In this document: positions 10,001 to 18,295 of the stretch, in pieces | Layout: every line of letters begins with the position of its first letter | Position numbering within the stretch: position 1 is the first letter of the stretch | Assembly: GCA_947491545.1 (NCBI GenBank) | Contig: CANLJX010000008.1 | Span: forward strand, 1-46,917 | Source: Deltaproteobacteria bacterium | Lineage (GTDB): Bacteria; Bdellovibrionota_C; UBA2361; OMII01 | Reading direction: 5' to 3' | Length of the DNA: 46,917 nt | Position numbers and translations under genes: made by a program | Notes under the pieces: generated by a model | Databases searched by the model: none | The model's input: the letters and a program-made list of their open reading frames with translations, nothing else | What the model was told of the DNA's origin: nothing

Positions 10001-11778
10001 TCGATAAGAGCTTTGCCGAGAGGGTTCGGCTCTTCGGGGTTCCCCGCTCGCAGTGGTCTGATTACAACGCTTCTCTAATCTCGGCGGGAGGCGGCGTCTT
10101 TAATCGCTTCGACAAGGAGCTCACTCTTTCGCCAGAGGCCCGCACCGTCCTAGGAATCCCCGAAGACGCTCCGGCTGCCATGACGGGCGAGGCGATCGTC
10201 TCGCACATTCTCAAGGCGCCGGTTGACCTACTGTGGAACGGCGGCATCGGAACGTACGTCAAGGCAAACGGTGAAACGCATGCGGAGGTAAATGACGGCA
10301 CGAACGATGGCGTGCGCATCGACGCCGATGAGCTTCGGGCACGCGTTGTCGGCGAAGGCGGCAACCTCGGCTTTACCCAGGAGGCGCGCATTGAGTACTC
10401 ACTGCGGGGCGGCAGAATAAACACCGATGCAATCGACAATTCAGGCGGCGTTGATCTCTCCGATCACGAGGTTAACCTAAAGCTGCTCTTCGCTCCTTTG
10501 CTTGCGTCTGGCTCGCTCTCTCTTGAGTCAAGAAATGCCTTGCTCAAGGAGATAGCCGGGGATGTCGTCAATTCAGTGCTGCAGCAGAACCGGGATCAGT
10601 CGCTGCTTCTCTCAGTTTCTGCAAGCCGCTCTTCTAGAGCCCTGGAGCAATATCGATATCTCCTGCGGGACATGAACAGGCTCGGATTTTTGGACCGTGT
10701 GCGGGACTCGCTGCCAGATGAGCAAGAGCTCGATGATCGGGCGGAATCACAGGCGGGGCTCACTCGGCCGGAGCTAGCCGTGTGCAGCGCTGCAACCAAG
10801 ATGTGGGTTAAAGAGGAGCTGCGGGCGTCGAGGCTCTGCTCCGACAAGGCGCTTGAGCCATTCCTGCTCGGGTACTTCCCGGCGAAAGTGCAGGAGAGGT
10901 TTCACGCGCCGATCCTGGAGCACCCGCTCAGAAATGACATCATCGCCAGCTGCGTCATTAACGAGCTGCTTCCAGCTATCGGCATTCCGTTCGTTCATAA
11001 CCTCTCCTCCAGCAGCGGGATTCCAGTGCCTGCGACGATGAAGTGCATCCTGGCCGCTGACCTAATCTTGGGCTCCAAGCCACTCCGCGAGAGGCTGCGA
11101 AACCTCGATACCCCATCTTCCTGCGCAGGATTTACCGAGCTTTGGCTCGAATTAGGTGCCGCACTGCGAGACGCGAGTGGGTGGCTCTTGCACACCCACG
11201 GCTCGCAGATGTCGCTGCTAGAAATGGCCGACCTGTACGCACCTACCTTCCAAACGCTTTCCGAGAATGCCGAGCTTGTCTTCGCCGGACAGGAACTTGT
11301 CCGCTTTGAGCGACGCAGAGAACACTACAAGAGCCTAGGAGTGTCGCCTCAAGATGCCGTCCGCCTAAGCTTGTTGAGGCGTGTGCTTCCTGTGCTCGAG
11401 GTTCTCTGGTCTTCGCGGGAATTCGCGAAAGAGGTTACTGTCGTGGCATCGGTCTACTCTCGCCTCCTTGAAGAGCTCGGCGTGAACACGCTCTTCAAGT
11501 ACGAGCAGATCCTAGAATCAACGAACAAGTGGGAGACAGAGCTGGTGGCGGGCTCGTACCAGGAGATTAGGCGCAACCTGTCGCTCCTCACCGGCAAGGT
11601 GCTCGGCAAAGGAGCCCTCAGCGGCGATGAAGTAGCGGCTGTGCTCAAAGCATCCCCGGGCCTCGAATCGATCCGCACAACGATGGCCGACGTAGAGGAG
11701 GCTGCCAGGCACAAGCGGCCGTTCCAGGTAGCGGTCCTCCCTGTTATCTCCCGGCAGTTAAGGCTGCTCTCCACCTAA
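7042..11778 (+). CDS. NAD-dependent glutamate dehydrogenase, large (L-GDH-180) class
   Basis: The product has 1578 residues, close to the roughly 1600 of the 180-kDa NAD-GDH family of proteobacteria and actinobacteria. It catalyses L-glutamate + NAD+ to 2-oxoglutarate + NH4+, usually in catabolism. The N-terminal half (1 to about 700) is the long regulatory region with ACT-like segments. The catalytic core follows: RGGIRWSERPEDFR near 780, GAKGGF (substrate lysine region) near 815, and GIGDMSGDVFGN of the NAD-binding part near 950. The C-terminal helical region runs to 1578 without a break. The start is supported by AAGGA 8 bases upstream. The gene appears monocistronic, since the next gene is 133 bp away and functionally unrelated. 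The cytosolic enzyme links nitrogen metabolism with the TCA cycle. Confidence 0.96.
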   Translation: MTESPPQAFPSVFVKQVFELLAPAQRQLLNRLTFAGASGNESKFGAFLNQLFSRATPEMIKHRTVAEVAALAGSCFRALESLASAPDRISLSIEQDGAVARLFLALDDHPFIISSIAERLSDAGARVVAFFHPVVRCDGKPIALSYVELGDAAELDASRLLPRLQETLQLLKQVVLDFEAMTTSAVRAASLLDAESVATPFGETTSIDAHAFLSWLADGSFFFIGTAQWDDSANLIPAESFGAWRVAGRFSEQLRSETLEDLKALRANKLGLSIRKLRLSSAVHRPATLLNIVIALPRARGPALSLVGYLTSKAWTHEAQDIPILRHKVAAFLAQEGATPNSHDYKYMLEVVDNMPTDEALASPSDRLRLITRLALGVFSHEATRTLSCIDELKRRALTVVVLPPERFSAATQEELQRIIESAFQAPQGSSEIHLDSSKRRQYRLYFSTPLPPNHSGDVPEQELSSQIPHATLTWEERLQQLLDEPGAPVWDPSVFPADYQAGTSVDEALFDIQQMSGPAASSRIACALYLGHTTNARPVVSIFSRGSEVSISSAIAVLENIGIEVVRAHSHSCAPASGRIHILKLIARAYDGVPLSPEHFNTAVSPGLTEILAGKAANDVLNVLLRRIPITIAQINLLRCYCALLWQVQKISTKRTMWKALAQAPNVSLQLVKMFEWKFDPSLKLSIEERAQRAAEEGTILIDALRFVADITHDRVLRALVSLVKNTVRTSFYSGTSTTALKLTPREIEVMPHPRPLFEIFVFSPSIEGTHLRSARVARGGIRWSERPEDFRAEVLGLMKTQRVKNVIIVPSGAKGGFVLKAPPKDPDALPKAVEAGYREYITALLTLADNKDGAAIKHPPGLIVYDEPDPYFVVAADKGTATFSDIANSIAKEQFNFWLGDAFASGGSAGYDHKKHGITAKGGWECVQRHFKDLSIDYVAAPFSVVGIGDMSGDVFGNALMLSRNMKLIAAFNHKHIFIDPSPDLDKSFAERVRLFGVPRSQWSDYNASLISAGGGVFNRFDKELTLSPEARTVLGIPEDAPAAMTGEAIVSHILKAPVDLLWNGGIGTYVKANGETHAEVNDGTNDGVRIDADELRARVVGEGGNLGFTQEARIEYSLRGGRINTDAIDNSGGVDLSDHEVNLKLLFAPLLASGSLSLESRNALLKEIAGDVVNSVLQQNRDQSLLLSVSASRSSRALEQYRYLLRDMNRLGFLDRVRDSLPDEQELDDRAESQAGLTRPELAVCSAATKMWVKEELRASRLCSDKALEPFLLGYFPAKVQERFHAPILEHPLRNDIIASCVINELLPAIGIPFVHNLSSSSGIPVPATMKCILAADLILGSKPLRERLRNLDTPSSCAGFTELWLELGAALRDASGWLLHTHGSQMSLLEMADLYAPTFQTLSENAELVFAGQELVRFERRREHYKSLGVSPQDAVRLSLLRRVLPVLEVLWSSREFAKEVTVVASVYSRLLEELGVNTLFKYEQILESTNKWETELVAGSYQEIRRNLSLLTGKVLGKGALSGDEVAAVLKASPGLESIRTTMADVEEAARHKRPFQVAVLPVISRQLRLLST

Positions 11779-11859
11779 GGAGCCCGTCGTCAGCGCAGCA
11801 AATTCGGCGAGCGCCGCCGCCGTTTATTCCATTTTACCACTAAGGGTCTATTCATTACG

Positions 11860-11872
11860 TGACCTTAGGTCA
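11860..11872. promoter_or_regulatory. Short inverted repeat TGACC-TTA-GGTCA upstream of the glycan cassette
   Basis: A perfect 5-bp inverted repeat with a 3-bp centre lies 40 bp upstream of the WbsX-like gene, in the 133-bp spacer after glutamate dehydrogenase. The size and symmetry would suit a dimeric regulator, but the arms are short and chance is possible. Confidence 0.2.
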
Positions 11873-11911
11873 ACTCACGTTGCTTTTAGGCTCTCCGCTC
11901 CGCTAGGATGC

Positions 11912-13342
11912 GTGCCACCCAGAGGGTCGACCGGCACCATTTCGAAGGACGGCGCCGCCCTCTTGGCTAATCCTTGGGCGCAAGCCGTTATGCAAGACGA
12001 CTCATTCTCCCACAAAGCTCTCTCCGGTCGGCTGCCAGGAGCCGGAGCCGCGTCTGCTGCGCCGAAGGACAACGCCAAACTGATCGCTTTCTACCTGCCG
12101 CAGTTTCACCGCATTCCGGAGAACTCTGCGTGGTGGGGACCGGGCTTCACCGAGTGGACGAATGTTGCCAAGGCTCGGCCTAATTTCGAGGGGCACCACC
12201 AGCCGCAAATTCCCCGAGAACTCGGCTTCTACGACCTAAGCTCCACCGCGGTGCTTCGCGAGCAGGCCGAGCTGGCGCGCTTGGCTGGCTTGAGCGGCTT
12301 CTGTTTCTACCACTACTGGTTCAGCGGCCGCCGGATCCTTGAGACTCCCGTCAATAACTTTCTAGCCTCCGACATCTCCTTCCCATTCTGCGTCTGCTGG
12401 GCCAACGAAAACTGGACTCGCACCTGGCAGGGGGACGAGAAGAGTGTGCTGCTTGAGCAGCACTACGAAGAGAACGACGAAGAGAGGCTGATTGAGTCAC
12501 TTGCCCCACTCTTCCGAGACGCTCGCTACATTAAGGTCAGCGAGAAGCCACTCTTCGTTGTGTACCGCATTAAAGAGCTGCCGAACCCCACGCAATCGAT
12601 CCAGAAATGGCGCAATGCAGCTTCCCGGCTCGGTTTCCCGGGGCTTCACATCGCAGTCGTTGACTTCTACGACATCACAGACCCTCGAGAAGTAGGCGCT
12701 GATGCGCTCGTTGAGTTCCCTCCGCACAAGTTTAATGGCGCGGAGAACTCGCCGACACAGCCACCAGCCGTCACCAACCCCAGCTTTCAGGGGAGGTTCG
12801 TCGATTACCGCAGTGTCATTGCCCAAAGCGCCGCACGCGAGGTTCCACCGTATACGCTGTATCGAGGCGCCATGCCGGGCTGGGACAACACAGCGCGCAG
12901 GCAAGACACGCCTCTCACCGTAGTTAACAGCTCCCCAGCGCTGTTCGGTGCGTGGCTGCGGTACCTTAGGGCATGGACATCGATCACTCGTGCGAGCTGC
13001 CCAGATCCCTTCCTGTTCATTAACGCCTGGAATGAGTGGGGCGAGGGATGCCACCTTGAGCCAGATCTTCGTGATGGTCTCGGAAGCATTGAGGAGTGCG
13101 GCAGGTCAGAGTGGGTAGCCGCGCTTGATCCGGTTGCAACCGTCGACGAAGCGAGAGCCCGGCTTAATCGCGAAGTGGCAGTCGCTTGCAGGGCAAGTGC
13201 AATAGAGCTGCCAGAGAGCCTGCTTCGTTACCGTGGACGCAGTCCGCTCGTGCATGCGATATCCCGGCTGCTCCGTCCGCTCACCTTCATTCATCGCCCA
13301 GCTCGCTCTGTGTACCAGCGGCTGCGCGCGGCTAGGGGGTAG
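11912..13342 (+). CDS. WbsX-like polysaccharide biosynthesis glycosyltransferase/hydrolase-fold protein
   Basis: The 476-residue protein belongs to the WbsX (GT99-type) family found in O-antigen and capsule clusters. Diagnostic segments are FYLPQFHRIPENSAWWG at 60-76 with GFTEWTNV just after, CWANENWTRTW near 162-172, and NAWNEWGEGCHLEP near 371-384. These give a glycoside-hydrolase-like barrel. The family begins at about residue 55, so the Ser/Ala-rich first 50 residues are an extension or reflect a start that is too early. The GTG start at 11912 has AGGA only 4 bases upstream, and an in-frame ATG at 11990 has no better site. The next gene starts 2 bp after the stop, so the two are coupled. 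It probably acts on a surface polysaccharide; the donor and acceptor cannot be read from the sequence. Confidence 0.85.
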   Translation: MPPRGSTGTISKDGAALLANPWAQAVMQDDSFSHKALSGRLPGAGAASAAPKDNAKLIAFYLPQFHRIPENSAWWGPGFTEWTNVAKARPNFEGHHQPQIPRELGFYDLSSTAVLREQAELARLAGLSGFCFYHYWFSGRRILETPVNNFLASDISFPFCVCWANENWTRTWQGDEKSVLLEQHYEENDEERLIESLAPLFRDARYIKVSEKPLFVVYRIKELPNPTQSIQKWRNAASRLGFPGLHIAVVDFYDITDPREVGADALVEFPPHKFNGAENSPTQPPAVTNPSFQGRFVDYRSVIAQSAAREVPPYTLYRGAMPGWDNTARRQDTPLTVVNSSPALFGAWLRYLRAWTSITRASCPDPFLFINAWNEWGEGCHLEPDLRDGLGSIEECGRSEWVAALDPVATVDEARARLNREVAVACRASAIELPESLLRYRGRSPLVHAISRLLRPLTFIHRPARSVYQRLRAARG

Positions 13343-13344
13343 CT

Positions 13345-15024
13345 GTGCAGAAGCGCGTCGCTGCAGTGCTGGCTCACTACGACCCCGATGGCGGCCTGCA
13401 CAGCACATTCGAAGAGACGGTTGCTGGGTTTCTGGCCGTAGCTGAACAAGTCGTAGTTGTCTCCACCAGCAACTCTGACAACTCTGAGGCAAGTAAGGCG
13501 CTGCGTGATCCGAGAGTATCTTGGATCCATAGGCCGAACATCGGCTACGACTTCTACAGCTACCGGGTGGGCTTCGAGGCGCTCCGCGATACAGCGAGCC
13601 TTGATGGAGTATTCTTCGCAAATTCAAGCTTCGTCGTGTGTTCCCAGGATCGCTTCGTCAGCACGCTTACATCGATGCAGCAGTTGGGGCTCGGTGGCAC
13701 CCTGGTTGGCGCTACCGAATCGCAGCATAAGCAGCACCACATCCAGTCTTACCTTTTCTTCGTGCCGCAGCAGATGACCGCCTCCGATTGGTTCCTCCGT
13801 TGGATGGGCGCTGTCGAGCCAAAAGATTCAAAGGCTGAAGTTATCAGCGCCTACGAGCTAGGTCTTTCAGCAGAAGCTAAGCGGCAGGGCATTCCCCTGC
13901 GCGCCGCTTTTTCGCCCACCGGAGCTGAGAGAAGCGCGATGTGGAGAAGCTCTGCTCGGGCGAAGTTGCGCAGCAACGGCATCTTGCGAGCGCTTGCGCA
14001 CGTCGCTTCCCTGCGCTGCTTCGCCGCTAATCCGACCCACTTTGCGGCAGAAGGCCTTGCGGCCCGACACGGCATCGCGAAGCTTGAGCTTCTGAGAGAC
14101 AATCCGCACGGGCTCTCTCTGGAGTGGCTTCCTGCCTCCTGCTCCGAGAGCAATGCCAAAAAAATCGAAGCGCTCCTGGAACGGGCCCCGAAGGCAGGCC
14201 AGCGGCCTGGACCTTCGCCCTTGCCGTCGGTCCGCATCATACCAATCTCAGCTAACTCAAGCCTGCCGGCGGATCTTGCTGTGGTTGTGCACGCCTACTA
14301 CGTAGACCCGCTCCCAGAGCTCCGGCAGCACCTGCTTCACTTCACGGAACCATTCGATCTCTTCGTCACTACCCCACACGAGAGCGATGTTCCGTACATC
14401 GTAGAGCAGCTTCAGGGCTGCGCGGCTAGTCTCACGATCGTGCTGAGCGAGAACCGGGGGAGAGACGTCGGACCCTTTATTTCCCTGCTTCGCGCCGGAA
14501 ATCTCGAACAGTACCGGGCGGTACTGAAGCTACACCTCAAGAAGAGCTTCTACAGCGCAGAGGGCAACGCCTGGCGACAATCGCTTCTCAGGGAGCTTTG
14601 CGGCGATGCCGTTACGATTAGGCGCTGCTCGCAGCTTTTGCGACAAGGAGATGTTGGGCTAATCGGTCCACAACAGTATTTCCTAACTCACGACCGGTTT
14701 TGGGGAGCAAATCTCGAGCAAACACGTGTGATCCTCGCAGCAGCAGGCGCTATCTCAAACGGTCAGCGTCCAGCTTTGGCTTTCTTCGCTGGCTCGATGT
14801 TCTGGTTCAGTCCTGCAGCGCTTTCCGCCCTCTGCAGCATACCCGAGTCGAAGCTGTCATTCCCGGCCGAAACAGGACTTCAGGATGGAACCTTGGCTCA
14901 TGCCTTGGAGCGCGCCTTCGCGATGCTAGCGCGGAGCCGCGGCTTCCGGGTGACTTCTCCTGCGCTGAATGGTATCGATATCCATTCGGTGGACTGCTCT
15001 CGGAACACAGTGCCCGTGCTGTAG
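13345..15024 (+). CDS. Rhamnan synthesis F (RgpF)-like protein with two RgpF-type units
   Basis: This 559-residue protein has two related halves. The first carries NIGYDFYSYRVGFE at 65-78. The second carries NRGRDVGPFISLL at 370-382, then KLHLKKS and a GLIGPQQYF segment. Both match the N-x-G-x-D core of RgpF-like proteins, which act in assembly of rhamnose-rich cell-surface polysaccharides. No membrane segment or signal peptide is seen, so a cytosolic or membrane-associated transferase role is expected. It starts at a GTG two bases after the WbsX-like gene and is followed 34 bp later by a sulfotransferase, forming a three-gene glycan cassette. The family is assigned by motifs; the sugar transferred is unknown. 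Confidence 0.8.
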   Translation: MQKRVAAVLAHYDPDGGLHSTFEETVAGFLAVAEQVVVVSTSNSDNSEASKALRDPRVSWIHRPNIGYDFYSYRVGFEALRDTASLDGVFFANSSFVVCSQDRFVSTLTSMQQLGLGGTLVGATESQHKQHHIQSYLFFVPQQMTASDWFLRWMGAVEPKDSKAEVISAYELGLSAEAKRQGIPLRAAFSPTGAERSAMWRSSARAKLRSNGILRALAHVASLRCFAANPTHFAAEGLAARHGIAKLELLRDNPHGLSLEWLPASCSESNAKKIEALLERAPKAGQRPGPSPLPSVRIIPISANSSLPADLAVVVHAYYVDPLPELRQHLLHFTEPFDLFVTTPHESDVPYIVEQLQGCAASLTIVLSENRGRDVGPFISLLRAGNLEQYRAVLKLHLKKSFYSAEGNAWRQSLLRELCGDAVTIRRCSQLLRQGDVGLIGPQQYFLTHDRFWGANLEQTRVILAAAGAISNGQRPALAFFAGSMFWFSPAALSALCSIPESKLSFPAETGLQDGTLAHALERAFAMLARSRGFRVTSPALNGIDIHSVDCSRNTVPVL

Positions 15025-15058
15025 CCGCCCAGCTGCTGACCTCGTTTCATAGGCTCAA

Positions 15059-16078
15059 ATGACTAGGCTCGTCCTGCACATCGGTGGTCATCGAACTGGG
15101 TCAACTTCCATTCAAGCCGCGCTGTATGCATCCAGAGAGAAGCTGCTGGCGCAGGGGATTCTCTACCCAAGCACCGGTCTCTCGGATGTTGCTCACCACA
15201 GCCTCGCTCGCGCCATTAGAGGCTCCGATAGCCCACGACTCTTTAACAGCATGCTGGACGAACTGCGCCGGGAGGTAGCTGCCTCCAAGTGCAGCACGGT
15301 TATTATCAGCTCAGAGGAGATGGTCCATCCCTACGAGCTATCAAGCGAGCGCATAACCACCCTTTTCTCAGTCTTCGAGTCCGTCCGAGTCGTGTGTTTT
15401 CTCCGTCACCAAGCCCCTCTGCTTGAATCCGGCTACAAATTCGAGGTGCTCTGGGATGCCTCCGCCCAAACGATTGATTTCGCCGATTACATTCATCAAA
15501 ACACGATCGGAGACCACCTTGCCTACAGTCACATAGAGCCCCTGTACCGTGCTGCTCGGCTGGATATTGAAATTCGGTTCGGCAGTTTTGCGGCCGCGCA
15601 GCGTTCCGGCTCTCTCATTCGCGAGTTTCAAAGTATTGCGGGGATTCCACTCTGCAACATTCGTGAGCTTCACACCAACGAGTCTCTGGGTCGATCCGCT
15701 ACCCTCGCGGTTCTCATGCGAAACCGGGGAGAAATTCAAGACGTGGGGTCACGCCGGAACTTTGTCCGATTCGTCAAAATGGCATTTCCCGAGCAGAGAC
15801 AATCTTTGTTCAATTCGGATCTGCTTCAATCCGTTGAGGGGCGCTTCTCAGCCGGAAATGCTGCGCTTGCTAGGCAAATCGGCTTCGATCTTAACGACGA
15901 GGGGGCGGCGTTTCGCCAACGGAATGCGCTTCTGGGCACCCAGCTCCTTCCAGCAGAACGCGAGCTCTTCCTTTCTCAGCTCGCAAGGCGCAACCGGTTT
16001 CCACGACTGTGCCTCGCCGCTGAGCTGCTTTCGCGGGCTCAAGCGGCGGCGGGGAAGCGCCTAGGGCGCCTCTTCTAG
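15059..16078 (+). CDS. PAPS-dependent sulfotransferase-like protein
   Basis: The 339-residue protein opens with HIGGHRTGSTSIQAAL (7-22), the 5'-phosphosulfate-binding loop of the sulfotransferase superfamily. A second region, VVCFLRHQAPLLESGYKF, near residues 111-128 fits the 3'-phosphate-binding segment (strand then Arg and Ser-containing helix). Such proteins transfer sulfate from PAPS to sugars or other hydroxyl groups. It is the last gene of the WbsX/RgpF cassette, so the acceptor is likely the polysaccharide those proteins help build. That is inference. No signal peptide or membrane anchor is seen, in contrast to Golgi-type enzymes. The start ATG at 15059 is the first plausible one. The gene ends in a hairpin and faces prkA1. 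Confidence 0.75.
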   Translation: MTRLVLHIGGHRTGSTSIQAALYASREKLLAQGILYPSTGLSDVAHHSLARAIRGSDSPRLFNSMLDELRREVAASKCSTVIISSEEMVHPYELSSERITTLFSVFESVRVVCFLRHQAPLLESGYKFEVLWDASAQTIDFADYIHQNTIGDHLAYSHIEPLYRAARLDIEIRFGSFAAAQRSGSLIREFQSIAGIPLCNIRELHTNESLGRSATLAVLMRNRGEIQDVGSRRNFVRFVKMAFPEQRQSLFNSDLLQSVEGRFSAGNAALARQIGFDLNDEGAAFRQRNALLGTQLLPAERELFLSQLARRNRFPRLCLAAELLSRAQAAAGKRLGRLF

Positions 16079-16091
16079 GTGCCTAGGCGCT
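16056..16091 (+). terminator. Hairpin at the end of the sulfotransferase gene, possible terminator
   Basis: A perfect 10-bp stem, AGCGCCTAGG with CCTAGGCGCT (16056-16065 and 16082-16091), spans the stop codon with a 16-nt loop and is followed only by CTTTC. The weak T-tract makes intrinsic termination uncertain. It sits at the junction of two convergent genes, 32 bp from the end of prkA1. Confidence 0.4.
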
Positions 16092-16123
16092 CTTTCGCGA
16101 CCGCTCTACCATGTGGCCCAGTC

Positions 16124-18280
16124 CTAGCGTGCCAGGATGCTCGCAACGAACTTCAAGACCTCAGTGGCGCTGTCGTCGTTGTAGCCGAAGCGCTTGATGA
16201 GTCGGTCCTTGAGCGTGTCGAAGCGCTGCTGCTGCTCGTCGTCCTGTACCACTGACACGAACTGCTTGATCTGAATCGTGTCCTTGGTGTCTTCGAAGAG
16301 CTTCTTCTCAAGAGCTTCTTTTAGCCTTTCGTTGTCGAGCGGGTTAAACTTCTTGCCGCTCGCAGCCATTGCACCGATAGTTTGGAGGATCTCGCGACGG
16401 AAGTCGTCTTTCGCCGACGATGCTATTCCGATCTTCTCCTCAAGCGATCGCATAAACCTCTCATCCGGCTCCTCAAGGGTCTGCGTCAGCGGGTTCTTCA
16501 CCTTCTGCTTGCGCTGGTAGGCAGAGATATTCTCTACGTACTTCTGGCCCATCGTCTCAAGCGCCTTAACGTCGCCGGCAATTGCGAGCTGAACCTCCTT
16601 CTTGACGATCTCCTTGTACTCCTGCTCAACCTTGTCGAGGATTGCGCTCAGCCGCGCCTTCTCCTCATCCGAGGTGATGTGCGGGTTCTCTGGGAGCCTC
16701 TCACGGAGGACGTTAAGCAACATGAACGGGCTTAAGAACTTCCGGGTCTCCTCTGTGTCCTTCACGAGGCAGGCGCCAAGAGAGTCCTGAATAAAACGCG
16801 GCGAAATTCCTCGGTGGCCTTCGCGCGGAGCGTCGTCCTGAAGCTCGCGCACCGTCTGCTCGGTGTAGCCCGCAACAGCCTCGCCGTTGTAGAGCCGCAT
16901 CTTCTGCAGCAGCGTCATTCCGCCCTTCTTCGGCTCGTCAAGACGCGAGCACACGGCGAACATGGCCGCCACCTCAACCGTGTGTGGGGCGATGTGCCGG
17001 CCAACTTTCTCGCTCGTGAAGTCCTTCTCGTAGATCCGCTTCTCATCCGAGAGCGTGAGCACATACGGGACGTCGATCTTGAGCGAACGGTCACGGAGCG
17101 CCTCCTGGAAGCGATCCTGCTGGAGCTTCTCGTACTCCGCTTCGTTAGTGTGACCGAGCAGCACGAGGTCGATCTCAGTCTGCGGGAACTTCTTGGGCTT
17201 AATGACTCTCTCCTGCGTCGCAGTCAGAAGCTCGTAGAGGAACTCTCGCTCAAGCTTGAGCACCTCAATGAACTCGGCCATGCCTCGGTTCGCCTTGCAG
17301 AGCTCTCCATCAAAGCTGAACGCCCGCGGGTCTGAGTCGACGCCATACTTGGCGAGCTTTCGGTAGTTGATGTCACCAGTCAGCTCTGTTGAGTCCTGGC
17401 TCTTCGGGTCCTTCGGCTGGAACGTAGTGATTCCCGTTCGCTCCTCCTCCGAGATGGCCACTCGCTTGACAATGACGTGGTCGAGCGCCTTGTCGTAGTC
17501 ACCGTTATAGGCCTTGAGCAGCTCTGAGAGCTGGTAACGGCTCACTGGGTCCAGGCCTCCATTTATCTGTACCTTCTGGCTGTCACCAGCTCTTCCGGCA
17601 TTGAGCACCCCGAGGAATTCCGCGCGCAGGTGCTGCGGGATGATGCTGAGCGGCTCCACGTTCATCGGGGACCACTCAACCTCGCCCTGCAGCGCACGGG
17701 CGACGTTTGTCCGACTCTCTGTAGCATCCTGGCTTCTGACCGGCTCCTTGGAGAATCCGAAGGTGTAGATCCCGCCTTCAGGCGTGTGCGAGTACGCCTC
17801 AATGCCTCGCTTCAGAAGCCTCGCCACTGTGCTCTTCGATGAGCCGACAGGACCGAGCATGAGGAAGAGGCGCTTCTGCATCCCGAAGCCTTTGGCCGCG
17901 GACTCGAAGAACTGCACGAGCTTCATCAGCTTGTCGTCAATACCGTACACAGCGTCTTGTCCGCCGCCGAGCGGATCGTCGAAGAACTTAAAGCGCGTGT
18001 ACTCCCTGCCGCCACGCACGTACTTCTCTGCGCCGTACGACATAATCATCGTGTGAACACGCTGGAAGGCGTTCGCAGTCACCGTCGGATTCGCGGCCGC
18101 GACCCGCAGGTAATCGTCGAACGTGCCGTTCCAATGAAGATCCCTGTACTGTTTTTGCAGATCGCCGCGCCTAAATAGCGCTCGCACATCCGCTGACTCG
18201 CTTCCGAAGCTGCTCCGGCCGATGTCGGCGTTTGCTGCTGCTGACAGGTTTTGTTCTCTGTTCATAACTACCTCATTCAT
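16124..18280 (-). CDS. prkA: PrkA family AAA+ serine protein kinase (paralog 1)
   Basis: This 718-residue PrkA/YeaG-type protein has a Walker A loop GPVGSSKSTVAR at about 143-154, the specific Gly-Ser-Ser-Lys form seen in PrkA. The C-terminal PrkA domain follows (IAPHTVEVAAMFAVCSRL, then GISPRFIQDSLG). PrkA/YeaG proteins are ATP-binding stress and starvation kinases that work with YeaH/YhbH and often SpoVR. The longest frame begins with TTG at 18289. ATG at 18278-18280 is used; ATG at 18263-18265 is preceded by GAGG at 5 bases and is an equal alternative. It is the last gene of the operon, 15 bp after yhbH. Its length exceeds the ~640 of E. coli YeaG, as do many deltaproteobacterial members. 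Confidence 0.93.
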   Translation of the reverse strand: MNEVVMNREQNLSAAANADIGRSSFGSESADVRALFRRGDLQKQYRDLHWNGTFDDYLRVAAANPTVTANAFQRVHTMIMSYGAEKYVRGGREYTRFKFFDDPLGGGQDAVYGIDDKLMKLVQFFESAAKGFGMQKRLFLMLGPVGSSKSTVARLLKRGIEAYSHTPEGGIYTFGFSKEPVRSQDATESRTNVARALQGEVEWSPMNVEPLSIIPQHLRAEFLGVLNAGRAGDSQKVQINGGLDPVSRYQLSELLKAYNGDYDKALDHVIVKRVAISEEERTGITTFQPKDPKSQDSTELTGDINYRKLAKYGVDSDPRAFSFDGELCKANRGMAEFIEVLKLEREFLYELLTATQERVIKPKKFPQTEIDLVLLGHTNEAEYEKLQQDRFQEALRDRSLKIDVPYVLTLSDEKRIYEKDFTSEKVGRHIAPHTVEVAAMFAVCSRLDEPKKGGMTLLQKMRLYNGEAVAGYTEQTVRELQDDAPREGHRGISPRFIQDSLGACLVKDTEETRKFLSPFMLLNVLRERLPENPHITSDEEKARLSAILDKVEQEYKEIVKKEVQLAIAGDVKALETMGQKYVENISAYQRKQKVKNPLTQTLEEPDERFMRSLEEKIGIASSAKDDFRREILQTIGAMAASGKKFNPLDNERLKEALEKKLFEDTKDTIQIKQFVSVVQDDEQQQRFDTLKDRLIKRFGYNDDSATEVLKFVASILAR

Positions 18281-18295
18281 CTTTTCCAAAAGTCG

